A stretch of DNA of 64,000 nt. It comes from Methylocystis sp. GTDB taxonomy: Bacteria; Pseudomonadota; Alphaproteobacteria; Rhizobiales; Beijerinckiaceae. Shown in pieces: positions 36,443 to 44,669 of the stretch (its first letter is position 1; every line of letters starts with the position of its first letter). The position numbers and the translations under genes were made by a program. The stretch is from assembly GCA_020252485.1 (NCBI GenBank), contig JADCCX010000002.1, positions 267,501-331,500 on the forward strand. Reading direction: 5' to 3'. The notes below the pieces were generated by a model that was not told the DNA's origin, made no database searches, and was given only the letters and a program-made list of their open reading frames with translations.

Positions 36443-36502
36443 GCGAACCGGGGTGCGAACCCGCGAACCTCAAGGGCGGGGTGCGAACCCGGTTCGCGAA
36501 CC
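36443..36502. repeat. GCGAACC repeat cluster upstream of ParB gene
   Basis: Five direct copies of GCGAACC start at 36443, 36455, 36463, 36483 and 36496, with one inverted copy (GGTTCGC) at 36491. They begin 17 nt before the ParB start codon and could be an operator or a ParB-type binding site. Confidence 0.65.
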
Positions 36503-36841
36503 TGCCGCTAGCAAAGGATCGCGCTGCCGCCGCCCGCATACGTTGAGGGCCGGGAAGAACCTAAGATGCGCGGGGATCGGCGGTTTCGCGCCGCGTGCGC
36601 GCGTCGAATGCGCGTTGTCGTCGGGATAAGCGTTTGAATGCGAGTGCGCTCGGGATCGTGGTGTCGATGCCTGCACCTCTCGCGATCATGCCAACAAATA
36701 TCCCGAAAACCTCTGAATTTGTCTCGCTCGAAGTTCGACGAACTGGCGTCTATACGCGCCTGTTCAGCGCAGGTGAAAGCCGCGCCTGCGTCGTCGAATG
36801 CGCGTTCAAGTCGTCCCTACGCGCGCGCGATGAGGGGCGTT
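36503..36841. other. Intergenic region without a supported gene
   Basis: About 340 nt between the ParB cassette and the DUF6362-like gene. It contains GTCGAATGCGCGTT twice (36603 and 36793). The open frames across it lack ribosome sites and family resemblance. It probably holds the promoter of the leftward modification cassette. Confidence 0.5.
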
Positions 36842-37270
36842 TCATGAAGCCTGTTTCCTCGGCTTCGACGTGCGCGCCTTGTCGTCGGCCTTGAGGCGAT
36901 GGCTGATCTTGATCAGCGCGGTCGCCCACCAGCGCCAGGCTGTCGCCCTGCTCACGCCGAGCCTGCGGCAGATCGGCTTCCACCGCATGCCCTCGGCGCG
37001 CAGCCACACGACGCGCGCCTCGTCGGGTTCAAGCCAGAACAGCCAGGCGAAGCATTCGTCCATGCGATCGATGGATTGCGGCGTCGCCCAGACCTTCATG
37101 GGCTGGCGCTCCATGGCCATGATCTCCCATGTCGTTCGCACAATCGCGGGCCAGACGTTGAAGTAGCCCTGCGGTTTGTCGTCTGGCAGACGGCGCAGTG
37201 TGCGTGCCGCCTCTTCGAAGCGGTCCTCGATCTCGTTCGGCGAAAGCGGTCCAGACAGGCGCTTGCTCAT
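36842..37270 (-). CDS. DUF6362-like HTH protein
   Basis: A 142-residue protein with PNEIEDRFEEAARTLRRLP at the N-terminus and a sigma-70 region 4-like helix-turn-helix near the end (WKPICRRLGVSRATAWRWW). Similar genes sit near the late-gene start of alphaproteobacterial phages and may act as late activators. Overlaps the RuvC-like gene by 4 nt. Confidence 0.68.
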   Translation of the reverse strand: MSKRLSGPLSPNEIEDRFEEAARTLRRLPDDKPQGYFNVWPAIVRTTWEIMAMERQPMKVWATPQSIDRMDECFAWLFWLEPDEARVVWLRAEGMRWKPICRRLGVSRATAWRWWATALIKISHRLKADDKARTSKPRKQAS

Positions 37271-37800
37271 TGTGCGCCTCCGATCTCATTGGCGATGGCC
37301 CAAGCGAGAAGCGCCAAAGCATCGGCCTCGTTGTCGTCTTTCGGCAGAAAGCCTTGTGCCCGCACGGCGCGGATCACGTCCTCCTTCGGTGCGTTGCCCT
37401 TGCCAGTTGCGTGGCGCTTGATGGTGGCCACAGGAACGCCGAGATAGGGCGCGGCCTTGCGCTCGCACCACGCCGTGAGATGGGCGAGAAAGCCGCCATA
37501 GACCTGCGCGGCAAGCGTTCCGGCGTGGGCGCGAATTTCCTCGAACACGACGGCGTCGAACGGGCCAGCGTCGCGGTCGAGATCGGCAAGGAATTTCTCG
37601 AAACGCAGAAACGCCATGCCAGCGCCTTCAAAGCGGCCGGGACGGAATTCGGTCACGCCCGAGGCAATCCGGCCCGAGCGCGGCAGCACGGCCCATCCGG
37701 TTCGGGTTCCAAGATCAAGCGCGAGGATCGTTCGCGACGGCGGCGGCGTCACGGCGGGCGCCGGCGGAATGGCGGGGTTTTCGAAGGCGAGGGCAAGCAT
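37267..37800 (-). CDS. RuvC-like Holliday junction resolvase
   Basis: A 177-residue RNase H-fold protein. First acidic residue in ILALDLGTRTGWAV, second in VVFEEI, last pair in DDNEADALALLAWA, as in RuvC resolvases of phages. It would resolve branched DNA before packaging. Nearby replication genes support the role. Confidence 0.82.
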   Translation of the reverse strand: MLALAFENPAIPPAPAVTPPPSRTILALDLGTRTGWAVLPRSGRIASGVTEFRPGRFEGAGMAFLRFEKFLADLDRDAGPFDAVVFEEIRAHAGTLAAQVYGGFLAHLTAWCERKAAPYLGVPVATIKRHATGKGNAPKEDVIRAVRAQGFLPKDDNEADALALLAWAIANEIGGAQ

Positions 37801-37814
37801 GGGTTCCTCCTGAG

Positions 37815-38537
37815 CTAGAACGGGATGTCGTCGCCGCGTTCCCAGTCGAAATCTGATTTCGAGGATTGGGGCTTGGTGGACGGGATTTCGGGGCGGGGAT
37901 CGAGCAGCGGCGCGTAAAGCGCAGCGAAGCCGACAGAACGGCTTCGGCGATTGCGGGCAGGCAGTTTTCGGGCGGGCTTCGTCTCGCGTTCTGTGGCCAC
38001 GACAGGCGCGGCAGAACCGATCGCAAGTTTGGCGGTTGTGCCTGCGGGCCGAACCGCGGTGACTTCGGCGCCAGGGAAGGCTTCTTTCGTCGCGCGCACC
38101 GTGTCGCCGAAGGCTTCGATCGCAATTGCCACTTCGGCGAGCGTCCAGACCGCGCCCTTGCGTTCGTGTCCCAGCGCGAAAGCCTCGTCCGTATCGCGCA
38201 CGATGGCGATCACCTCCCCGGTTTCGGGCAGCACGGTTTCCCAGATCGTGGGCGCGAGCGGTTTCCAGCCGGCGGCGAGCGCCGCGGCATCGAGCGCATG
38301 CCAGGCCCGCAGCATCGCTTCGGCCTGGGCCGAGACCGCGGCCGAAACATTCGAGCGGATCGCTTCGTCGAGGCGTTCGGCCTGTGACCGAAACCGAACG
38401 GCGAGCGGCGCATCGACAAGCTTCGGCAGGCGATCAATTCCCCACTTGCGTTCCATGACTAAGGCCACCGCATCGAGGCGTTCGAGCGAGGCCTTCGCCA
38501 GATCGGCGGCGGGCATCGGGTTCAGGGCGGCGGTCAC
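37815..38537 (-). CDS. Conserved phage protein, unknown function
   Basis: A 240-residue protein with a helical N-terminal region rich in alanine (LDAVALVMERKWGIDRL, AVRFRSQAERLDEAI) and a basic low-complexity stretch before a C-terminal FDWERGDDIPF end. A short acidic-aromatic terminus like this is common in single-strand DNA-binding proteins that contact partners, but no OB fold is evident. It lies in the replication block. Confidence 0.55.
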   Translation of the reverse strand: MTAALNPMPAADLAKASLERLDAVALVMERKWGIDRLPKLVDAPLAVRFRSQAERLDEAIRSNVSAAVSAQAEAMLRAWHALDAAALAAGWKPLAPTIWETVLPETGEVIAIVRDTDEAFALGHERKGAVWTLAEVAIAIEAFGDTVRATKEAFPGAEVTAVRPAGTTAKLAIGSAAPVVATERETKPARKLPARNRRSRSVGFAALYAPLLDPRPEIPSTKPQSSKSDFDWERGDDIPF

Positions 38538-38791
38538 AGCGCCACCTCGCGCGCCCAGTTGGCCGTCAGGGACTGCGGAACCCCTATAGGTTTACCTATA
38601 GGGGTTCCGCACCGGCCAACCTTCCGCAGTGTCTCCGCCAGTGATTTCAATAGGTTACGGGCAAGGTTCCGCAGCTTCCGCAATGGTTCCGCAAAAGAGC
38701 TTCCGCAAGCAATTTCAATGAGTTGCTGCGAAGGTTCCGCAAAATGCAGAGCGTTTCCGCCGAGGTTCCGCAGGCTGGATTTTAGCATCAT
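38534..38791 (-). CDS. Doubtful small ORF over the repeat array
   Basis: An 85-codon frame whose ATG overlaps the stop of the primase/helicase gene and whose end overlaps the next gene, so coupling is possible. Its product is leucine/arginine-rich (LRKLRNLARNLLKSL) because the DNA beneath is an array of TTCCGCA repeats. It may be translated, or may only be a frame left open by the repeats. Confidence 0.3.
   Translation of the reverse strand: MMLKSSLRNLGGNALHFAEPSQQLIEIACGSSFAEPLRKLRNLARNLLKSLAETLRKVGRCGTPIGKPIGVPQSLTANWAREVAL
38574..38772. repeat. TTCCGCA iteron-like array
   Basis: Eight direct exact copies of TTCCGCA start at 38605, 38622, 38667, 38676, 38687, 38701, 38735 and 38766, with one inverted copy at 38574. 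Two longer ~31-nt units beginning ATTTCAAT and ending AAGGTTCCGCA occur at 38643 and 38711. The array lies beside the phage primase/helicase gene, as replication-origin iterons often do. Confidence 0.75.
38579..38606. promoter_or_regulatory. Perfect 12-bp palindrome (hairpin or operator)
   Basis: AACCCCTATAGG and CCTATAGGGGTT flank a 4-nt loop TTTA. It adjoins the TTCCGCA array and could be an origin hairpin, a regulator site or a terminator stem without T-tract. Confidence 0.75.
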
Positions 38792-40986
38792 GCGACGTCT
38801 CCTTGGGTGATGCGTTCGTCGAAGGGCACGACCCGCAGACCCTTCTTTTTTGTCCGCTGGCAGAAGGTTTCGGTCAGAACCGCGCCAGCCCGTTGCAGGC
38901 GGACGATGGCGTCGCGAATGGCATCAGCCGACGCTCCAAGTTCACGGCTCAGGATCGCCTGGGCGAAGCGGTCTCGCGCCTCGGGGCGCTCGCTTAGTGG
39001 CGTGCCGTCGGACCAGTGGCGTTCGATTGCTGCTTCGACACGTGCATCAAGCGCCGGATCGAAATCCCGTTCGTCATTGCGTGCCGCTGGATCGCCGGGC
39101 ACCAGCGCGCCGACTTCCTCGCCATTGGCGATGATGATCGACACGCGCTTGAACCAGCGCGCCGAACCGGAGGCGAGCGAAAGGTTCGCCTTGGCATCAT
39201 CGAGACGCACCCAAAGGCGGCGCTCGTCCGCATCAAGCCCGAACTTGTCGGCGTCGCTCTGCGACATGGCGAAGAGCGTCCGCATGATGCGAGCGACACC
39301 GCCGAGCGACGACGCGCCACGCGAGGCCGACAGCGAGCCCGTCCAGGCATCGGGCGAAGCCGACGGCGGCTTGCCGGTGTGGTGGACAATAACGACCGCG
39401 CAATCGCCGCGCCGGGCCACTTCGCGCCACATGGCCGCGACGGCTTTGATCTGGGCGTTGTTGTTTTCATCGACCTCGTGGGTTTCCACGAAGGGATCGA
39501 CGATCAGGAGGCCGATGCCCTCTAGCCGAACGCGCTCGATGATGGCTTCAATATCCGGCAGGCGCACCACAGCGCCGTCCTTGGTCGCCTTTGCGATGAC
39601 GAGCGGACGCTCCGAGCCGGAGTTGAGACCGAGCTTGCCGTACAGATCAGCGGGCGCGACGTTCCATTGCTGCATGATCGCAGCCAGGCGGCGGCGCAGT
39701 TCGTTGCGGTCGTCCTCGTTGTTCCAGACCCACGCCTTGATGGTCTCGTGAACGGTTTCGCCGACGATCTCGCCGCGGCCGGTGACGCCGGCCACCGCTA
39801 GCGCAATGCCGAGCGTAGACTTGCCGGCACCGGGCGGCGCCACGAGCACGGTCAGATGGCCGCGGATCGCGAAGGAGCCGACCAGCCAGCGGCGGCGCGG
39901 GATCATGGCGGCGCTTGCGCCATCCTCCCATTCGATCTCAATCGGCGGTGGCGGAAGCTTGTCATCGATCGTGACGACCGGGTTCGGCAGGTTCCACTTG
40001 CGCCGCGCGCCGGTGATCATCGAGTTGAGTTGAAGGCGCGTCTGCTCGGGCGTGTAGCTTCGCCCGTCCGCAGCGCTACCGATGGTCAAGGCAGGCGCGA
40101 AGGACAGGATCTCCGCATTTGACAGCCCGCGCGCCACCCAGTTGCCGACGAGCCGCACGGTGTTCTGGTGCCAGTGGTCGTTGCGCTGGATCGCGGCCAA
40201 GGTCGCCTCGACCGACAGACTGCCTATTGGCAGTTCGAGCGGCTTCGGCGTCGGAGGCGCCATTGAGGGCGCAGACGGCTCCGAAGCTGGCGGAGCATTC
40301 TGGAAGAGCGGCGCGGGCGCGGCGAAGGCCTGCGCGAGCGCCGACGCCCAATAGGCCGGCGGGCGATCATCTTCGGGGATATGGACTTCGGTAGCTTCCT
40401 CAACGCGGCCCGGCTTGAGCGGCCAGGCAATCGATCCGCCGAGCCGCAACACGCGGCCGGGGTTCGAGACGGTGCTGTCGCCGCCGAGCGCGAGGCCGAT
40501 GCTGGAGCAAAGCGCCTTGATTGCCGCGCCATCCCGTTCGGCGTCTACAAGCCGCCACCAGAATTGCGCGCGCATGTGGGGATGGCGACCGGTGACAACG
40601 GTCATGGTCGCCGGCACGCCCGCCGCCTTCGCCGCTTTGATGGCCGCTTCGACGCAATCATCGTCGATATCTGCCCAGGCGAAGGGCGCGGAATGGAAAT
40701 CGGAATCAGCCGTGCGCTTCGCCAGCGCGGTGCCGGGTTTGCGGAGCGCGGCGCCGACATAGACGTTGCAGCGCTCGGTGCGGTTCAGTTCAGCGGCACA
40801 CTCGACCAGTTCTTCGAGCTGATCTGTGCCGAACATCTGCGCGTTGCGAAGCGAGCCGGTCGCCGGATCGGTCCACGCCAGTTCGACGAGCCCATCGAGC
40901 GCACCGTCGAAGCCGCCGCCGAACACCAGTTCGACATGGCGGAGCATCGCTGTGGGATCGGGCTGAATGGTTGAGGCCTCGCTCAT
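38788..40986 (-). CDS. Phage replication protein: primase-like N-terminus plus RepA-type helicase
   Basis: A 732-residue protein. Residues ~1-240 resemble RepB-type primase regions (PFAWADIDDDC, PGRVLRLGGSIAWP). Residues ~350-600 form an AAA_25/RecA-like helicase with Walker A APPGAGKSTLG, Walker B LLIVDPFVE and VVIVHHTGKPP. It is the probable replication initiator helicase. The gene overlaps the C5 methyltransferase by 4 nt. Confidence 0.85.
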   Translation of the reverse strand: MSEASTIQPDPTAMLRHVELVFGGGFDGALDGLVELAWTDPATGSLRNAQMFGTDQLEELVECAAELNRTERCNVYVGAALRKPGTALAKRTADSDFHSAPFAWADIDDDCVEAAIKAAKAAGVPATMTVVTGRHPHMRAQFWWRLVDAERDGAAIKALCSSIGLALGGDSTVSNPGRVLRLGGSIAWPLKPGRVEEATEVHIPEDDRPPAYWASALAQAFAAPAPLFQNAPPASEPSAPSMAPPTPKPLELPIGSLSVEATLAAIQRNDHWHQNTVRLVGNWVARGLSNAEILSFAPALTIGSAADGRSYTPEQTRLQLNSMITGARRKWNLPNPVVTIDDKLPPPPIEIEWEDGASAAMIPRRRWLVGSFAIRGHLTVLVAPPGAGKSTLGIALAVAGVTGRGEIVGETVHETIKAWVWNNEDDRNELRRRLAAIMQQWNVAPADLYGKLGLNSGSERPLVIAKATKDGAVVRLPDIEAIIERVRLEGIGLLIVDPFVETHEVDENNNAQIKAVAAMWREVARRGDCAVVIVHHTGKPPSASPDAWTGSLSASRGASSLGGVARIMRTLFAMSQSDADKFGLDADERRLWVRLDDAKANLSLASGSARWFKRVSIIIANGEEVGALVPGDPAARNDERDFDPALDARVEAAIERHWSDGTPLSERPEARDRFAQAILSRELGASADAIRDAIVRLQRAGAVLTETFCQRTKKKGLRVVPFDERITQGDVA

Positions 40987-42275
40987 GGGCGGGCCTCGGA
41001 GGCGATGATGGCACTAAGGATTTGCGCGGCGACTTGCGGAACGATCGCGTTGCCGAGCGCCCTTAGTCGAGCCACCCGTTCGGATATCCCATCAGCCAGC
41101 AAACCCAAGCCGGGTTCAGTGCGCCGGAGTTTTCCGTCGGCGCATTCGACCCAGACGGCATGTCCCCACGGATCGCTGTCTGCGCCGCTTGCGCAGGCAG
41201 TGGTTGACCGCCCGCCCCAAACGCCTGGTTCGGCCCGCCCTTTGCTCCGTCCGTCGCGCGGGGCGTTGACCAGTTCGCTTTGGCCTGCACGTTCAGCGCC
41301 TGTCTGTTCCGGCAGAACTGGCTCGGCGCTCCCAGGTTCGCGGAATCGTTCTGTGTCGGCGTTGACCACGGAGCCACCCCCGAGCGCCGCGCCAGTTGAT
41401 CGAGCCCCATCTCGTCTTTGCGCTCGCCGCTGCGGCTGCGAAAGCTGTCCGTCCCCGGCGTCGGCCAGTTCGCCGGTCCCGCCCGATACATCTCCGTCCG
41501 GTTCATCCCCGACGACCGCTCGCCCGAGCAGACCCGGGGCGTCGGCCAGGGCGCCGACAGCGCGAGCGTTTTCAGCGCCGGACCTCCCTGCCGTCCGGGC
41601 GGCGGTTGCGCTCCGGTGCTTTCGTTCGCCCTCGGCGTCGGCCACGGCGATACGGCCATCGCCACCTCGTCCGGCAGGTTCGCCCCGCCATGTTTCCCGC
41701 CAAACCTCCGCCACCGCTTCGGATCGCCCCGCCCCTGCGCATCGTGCGCCTGCGGCGTCGTCCAGCCCTTTGGCGACGATCCAGACCCGCATGCGGTCAT
41801 GGGGCGCGCCAACGGCGCAAGCCGGAATCCAAAACGGCCGCCCGGCGTAGCCCAGGGCTTCCAGATCAAAGAGCGTTCGATCGAGCCCCAGATCGCGATG
41901 ACCATCAACGTTTTCGAACAGGCACCAAGCGGGTCTTTCTTCGAGAGCCCCGAGGAGGCGAGCGCATTCCGGCCAGAGGTAGCGATCATCCGACATTCCG
42001 CGCCGGACGCCTGCGACCGAGAACGGCTGGCACGGGTAGCCGCCGGTCCAGAGCGGGCGGTCGTCGGGCCATCCTGCGAGGCGGACGGCAAGGCCGAAGC
42101 CGCCGATCCCGGCGAAGAGATGGACTTGGGCGTATCCCCGAAGATCGGCAGCTTGAACTGTTCGGATGTCACGGTCGTCAACGTCCCCTGGCGGCAACGA
42201 TCCGTCGGCGATCCGGCGCTTCAGAACGGCGACGGCGAACGGATCGATCTCGTTGTAGTAGGCGCGCAGAGGCAT
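40983..42275 (-). CDS. C5-cytosine DNA methyltransferase
   Basis: About 430 residues with m5C motifs in order: HLFAGIGGFGLAVRLAG (I), GGYPCQPFSVAGVRRG with catalytic Cys (IV), LFENVDGHRDLG (VI), HDRMRVWIVA (VIII) and RLRALGNAIVPQVAAQI (X). A long variable region of LADA/NADTE-type segments separates VIII and X. It would mask restriction sites on phage DNA. ATG chosen over a GTG five codons upstream; neither has a good ribosome site. A second protein-like frame overlaps residues ~40-400. Confidence 0.87.
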   Translation of the reverse strand: MPLRAYYNEIDPFAVAVLKRRIADGSLPPGDVDDRDIRTVQAADLRGYAQVHLFAGIGGFGLAVRLAGWPDDRPLWTGGYPCQPFSVAGVRRGMSDDRYLWPECARLLGALEERPAWCLFENVDGHRDLGLDRTLFDLEALGYAGRPFWIPACAVGAPHDRMRVWIVAKGLDDAAGARCAGAGRSEAVAEVWRETWRGEPAGRGGDGRIAVADAEGERKHRSATAARTAGRSGAENARAVGALADAPGLLGRAVVGDEPDGDVSGGTGELADAGDGQLSQPQRRAQRRDGARSTGAALGGGSVVNADTERFREPGSAEPVLPEQTGAERAGQSELVNAPRDGRSKGRAEPGVWGGRSTTACASGADSDPWGHAVWVECADGKLRRTEPGLGLLADGISERVARLRALGNAIVPQVAAQILSAIIASEARP

Positions 42276-42359
42276 GGCGTGATCGCCCACGTGTTGGAGG
42301 GTTTGGTGAAGTGCAGAAGGGTCGCCCGTGCCGGTTCGTGGGGCACGGGCGACGCGCGT

Positions 42360-42995
42360 TCAGAAGTCGGTCTCGTAGACCGGCTGCGGCGCAGGCTTCG
42401 CGGCGGGCGGCGGCAAGTGGCCGGCAGGCGCGGTTTTGGACGCAACGGCAGCGTTGCCTTTCCAGACCTCGCTCTCTTCAACGGGCGAGGCGTCCGGAAA
42501 CTCCGCAGGGCGATCGACCCACTTCGTCAGTTCGAGCTTCGGGCGATAGTTGGTGCCGTACTTGTCCTTCATGGCGTCCGAGCCGGTGCAGGCGATTACC
42601 GGCACCTTGCCGCGGTTCTCCGTCCGCCCGGACTGTTCCTCGAACACCGCATAGACATCGCGGATCGCATTCGAGACGTGGATCGAGGCCGAGGCCAATT
42701 CGACGGCCCCACCGAAGAACTTCGGCGAGAAGGCCATCACGACGAAGCCGCGCTTGAAGGTTTCATCCGGCTTCGGGGCGACCTTATCGAGCGCCGGATC
42801 GATCAGGCGTTGGGGCGCTTGCCCGTCCGCGAAATGCAGCCAGCCGGTGCGGATGTTGGCGAGATCAAGCAGGAAGGTGGGACGAGCGATTTCCAGATCG
42901 CCGCCGCCCTCCGCGCGGATGAACCACTTGTCCGACTTGGCGTTGTATTTGACGTAGGGCCGGATGATGCCGGAAGCGCCGATATTGAGTGCCAT
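42360..42995 (-). CDS. Phage replication-associated protein, possible ssDNA-binding
   Basis: A 211-residue protein beginning ALNIGASGIIRPYVKYNAKSDKW, with an acidic, proline-rich C-terminal tail ending PQPVYETDF. The N-terminal beta-rich part followed by an acidic tip resembles phage single-strand binding proteins, but a family was not identified with certainty. AGGAGAC precedes the ATG, which is why longer frames are rejected. Confidence 0.6.
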   Translation of the reverse strand: MALNIGASGIIRPYVKYNAKSDKWFIRAEGGGDLEIARPTFLLDLANIRTGWLHFADGQAPQRLIDPALDKVAPKPDETFKRGFVVMAFSPKFFGGAVELASASIHVSNAIRDVYAVFEEQSGRTENRGKVPVIACTGSDAMKDKYGTNYRPKLELTKWVDRPAEFPDASPVEESEVWKGNAAVASKTAPAGHLPPPAAKPAPQPVYETDF

Positions 42996-43038
42996 TGTTC
43001 GTCTCCTTGAGCGTTGAGCGTTGAGCGTTACGAGGGGT

Positions 43039-43824
43039 TCAGAACCCGAAGACATCCCGGCCAGCCGCGCGAACGGAGGGGTCCGACCAGTAGAAACTGT
43101 CGAAGTCCGGGACGATGAGACCCGCGAGCTCGCGGGCGTCATGGGAGAGGGCGAGGAAGCGCCCGAGCGAGAGGGCGATCAGCCGAAGCGCCACCAGATG
43201 GGCGCGCACGTCATCGCCTGACATTTCGAGAACCTGGACTTGGCCAGCCCCGCCCTTGGCCGGAGCGGGCTTGGCGTAGGCAAAGCGCATCCCGAAATTG
43301 CCGTGGGCGGTGGCATAGACCGCGCCTTGCCGGCCGTGGCTTGCTCCGATCGCAGATGGCAATCGTTCGGTGGTCTTGAGATCGACGATCAGGCCATGGG
43401 CCGAGAACCGCCAATCGACGAAGCCGATCACCGGAACGGCGATATCATCGAGGCGGATTTCGACCTTGCCCTGATAGCCGTCGGCATCGGGCAGGCCATA
43501 TTGCCGAAGCTCGGCGAGTGCGCCGCGCACATAGCCCGGCAGTTTCTTGCGTTCCTCGTCGCGGCGCGGATCGGGATTGAGCGCGGTTTCTCGATCAAAG
43601 GCGCTTTCCGCTTCCGCGATGCAGGCCTCAACGGGAAGCGCCGGATCGTGCAGGCCGATATTGACGCCGGCCTCGACCGCCTTGCCGCGTGCGGCGGGAA
43701 TGCCCGAGGGCGAGCGCCGTCCCAGCAGCCGTTCCATGATCCAGAGCGCGGGTTCCGCCGCCCAGAGATTGAGGGACGAGGCGGAGAGATGGCCGATGCC
43801 ATGCCGTTCGAAGGGGTTGCTCAT
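43039..43824 (-). CDS. PD-(D/E)XK nuclease (Cas4/RecB-like)
   Basis: A 261-residue nuclease. RHGIGHLSASSLNLWAAEPALW is the RecB/Cas4 N-terminal QHLSxS-type motif and VIGFVDWRFSAHGLIVDLKTTERLP gives the D...D-x-K catalytic core. It likely works with the putative ssDNA-binding protein in phage recombination. The ATG overlaps the previous stop (ATGA). Confidence 0.8.
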   Translation of the reverse strand: MSNPFERHGIGHLSASSLNLWAAEPALWIMERLLGRRSPSGIPAARGKAVEAGVNIGLHDPALPVEACIAEAESAFDRETALNPDPRRDEERKKLPGYVRGALAELRQYGLPDADGYQGKVEIRLDDIAVPVIGFVDWRFSAHGLIVDLKTTERLPSAIGASHGRQGAVYATAHGNFGMRFAYAKPAPAKGGAGQVQVLEMSGDDVRAHLVALRLIALSLGRFLALSHDARELAGLIVPDFDSFYWSDPSVRAAGRDVFGF

Positions 43825-44093
43825 CGCACGCCCCCACGGATCAGGATCTCGGCGCCGCGTTCGATCAGGTCGGACGGGGTTTCGAGGAATTCGACATCCT
43901 CGTCGCGGAACGCCACGCCGAGTTTCAGTTCGACATCGCCGACAAAATCCAGCCGGGCGATCGGATCGATCTGCCACAGGCGATCTTCCGCGGAAGGGTG
44001 TTCGCCGAAGCGCTCATAGAAGGCGGAGCGGACGGCATTGGCGGCGAGCGCGCGGGCTTCCAGCCGCTCGGCAACATCCAAGGGCGCGATCAT
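43821..44093 (-). CDS. Small ACP-like phage protein lacking the carrier serine
   Basis: A 90-residue acidic protein whose C-terminal half resembles an acyl carrier protein helix pattern (FVGDVELKLGVAFRDEDVEF) but has ARL where carriers have DSL, so it cannot hold phosphopantetheine. The ATG overlaps the HTH gene stop. Perhaps a scaffold or inhibitor; function unknown. Confidence 0.55.
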   Translation of the reverse strand: MIAPLDVAERLEARALAANAVRSAFYERFGEHPSAEDRLWQIDPIARLDFVGDVELKLGVAFRDEDVEFLETPSDLIERGAEILIRGGVR

Positions 44094-44347
44094 CGGGCGA
44101 ACCCTGTGCGCTTCGAAACCACCGGCCCGCGTTCCTGGGAGATCATCCATTCGCGGAAGGCATCTGCGCGATAGAAGACGCGGCGGCCGATCCGGACTTG
44201 AGGAGGGCCGATCCGCCGGGTCTGCCAGCGTTGCAAGGTTGCGGTCGAGATTCCGAGCGCTTCGGCGACCTCGCGCCGCCCCATCCAGCCTTGCATCAGT
44301 TCGACAGAAGCGGCTCCGTTTCGTTGCGCGTTAACTTGATCGTCCAT
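44090..44347 (-). CDS. AlpA/excisionase-type HTH protein
   Basis: An 85-residue protein with a MerR/AlpA-like helix-turn-helix (WMGRREVAEALGISTATLQRW) followed by the wing GPPQVRIGRRVFYRADAFREW. It is the first gene of the leftward early operon and lies beside repeated CGGGCG-AAAC motifs, so it may be an excisionase or early regulator that binds them. ATG MDDQVN chosen by size. Confidence 0.75.
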   Translation of the reverse strand: MDDQVNAQRNGAASVELMQGWMGRREVAEALGISTATLQRWQTRRIGPPQVRIGRRVFYRADAFREWMISQERGPVVSKRTGFAR

Positions 44348-44423
44348 GCCCGTTTCCTTGTGTCCTTGCGGTTCCGATGACCGCAAAGGGACCACGGCGG
44401 GCCCGCGTCAGGCAGGGTTGAAA

Positions 44424-44500
44424 CGGGCGCAAACGGGGCGGAAACAATAGGGCTCGGGTACAAAGACGGGCCGAATACGGGCGGAAACACGGGCACAAAC
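44424..44500. promoter_or_regulatory. Operator-like CGGGCGNAAAC repeats in the early control region
   Basis: Five related copies begin at 44424, 44434, 44467, 44478 and 44490, spaced close to one or a few helical turns. They lie between the leftward HTH operon and the rightward ImmA/XRE operon (intergenic 44348-44669). Similar units (CGGGTGCAAAC, CGGGCGAAAA) occur upstream of the integrase near 50571. Confidence 0.6.
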
Positions 44501-44669
44501 AAGAGTAAGCGTGTTTTGGCTGCTTCAGTCCACAGTCGGCGGTTGCGGAGACCTTGCCGTCAATCCACAACGCAAGAGCGCCACCGCCGAAAAATCGACT
44601 CGACTCCGGAGCAGAAAGAACATATCAAGAACTGACTGTTGACCAATCGGGTTATGAAAGGAGGCGGAG

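Noticed and set aside
43010-43028. Triplet GAGCGTT tandem repeat between phage genes
   Set aside because: Only three short units; likely chance or replication slippage with no clear role.
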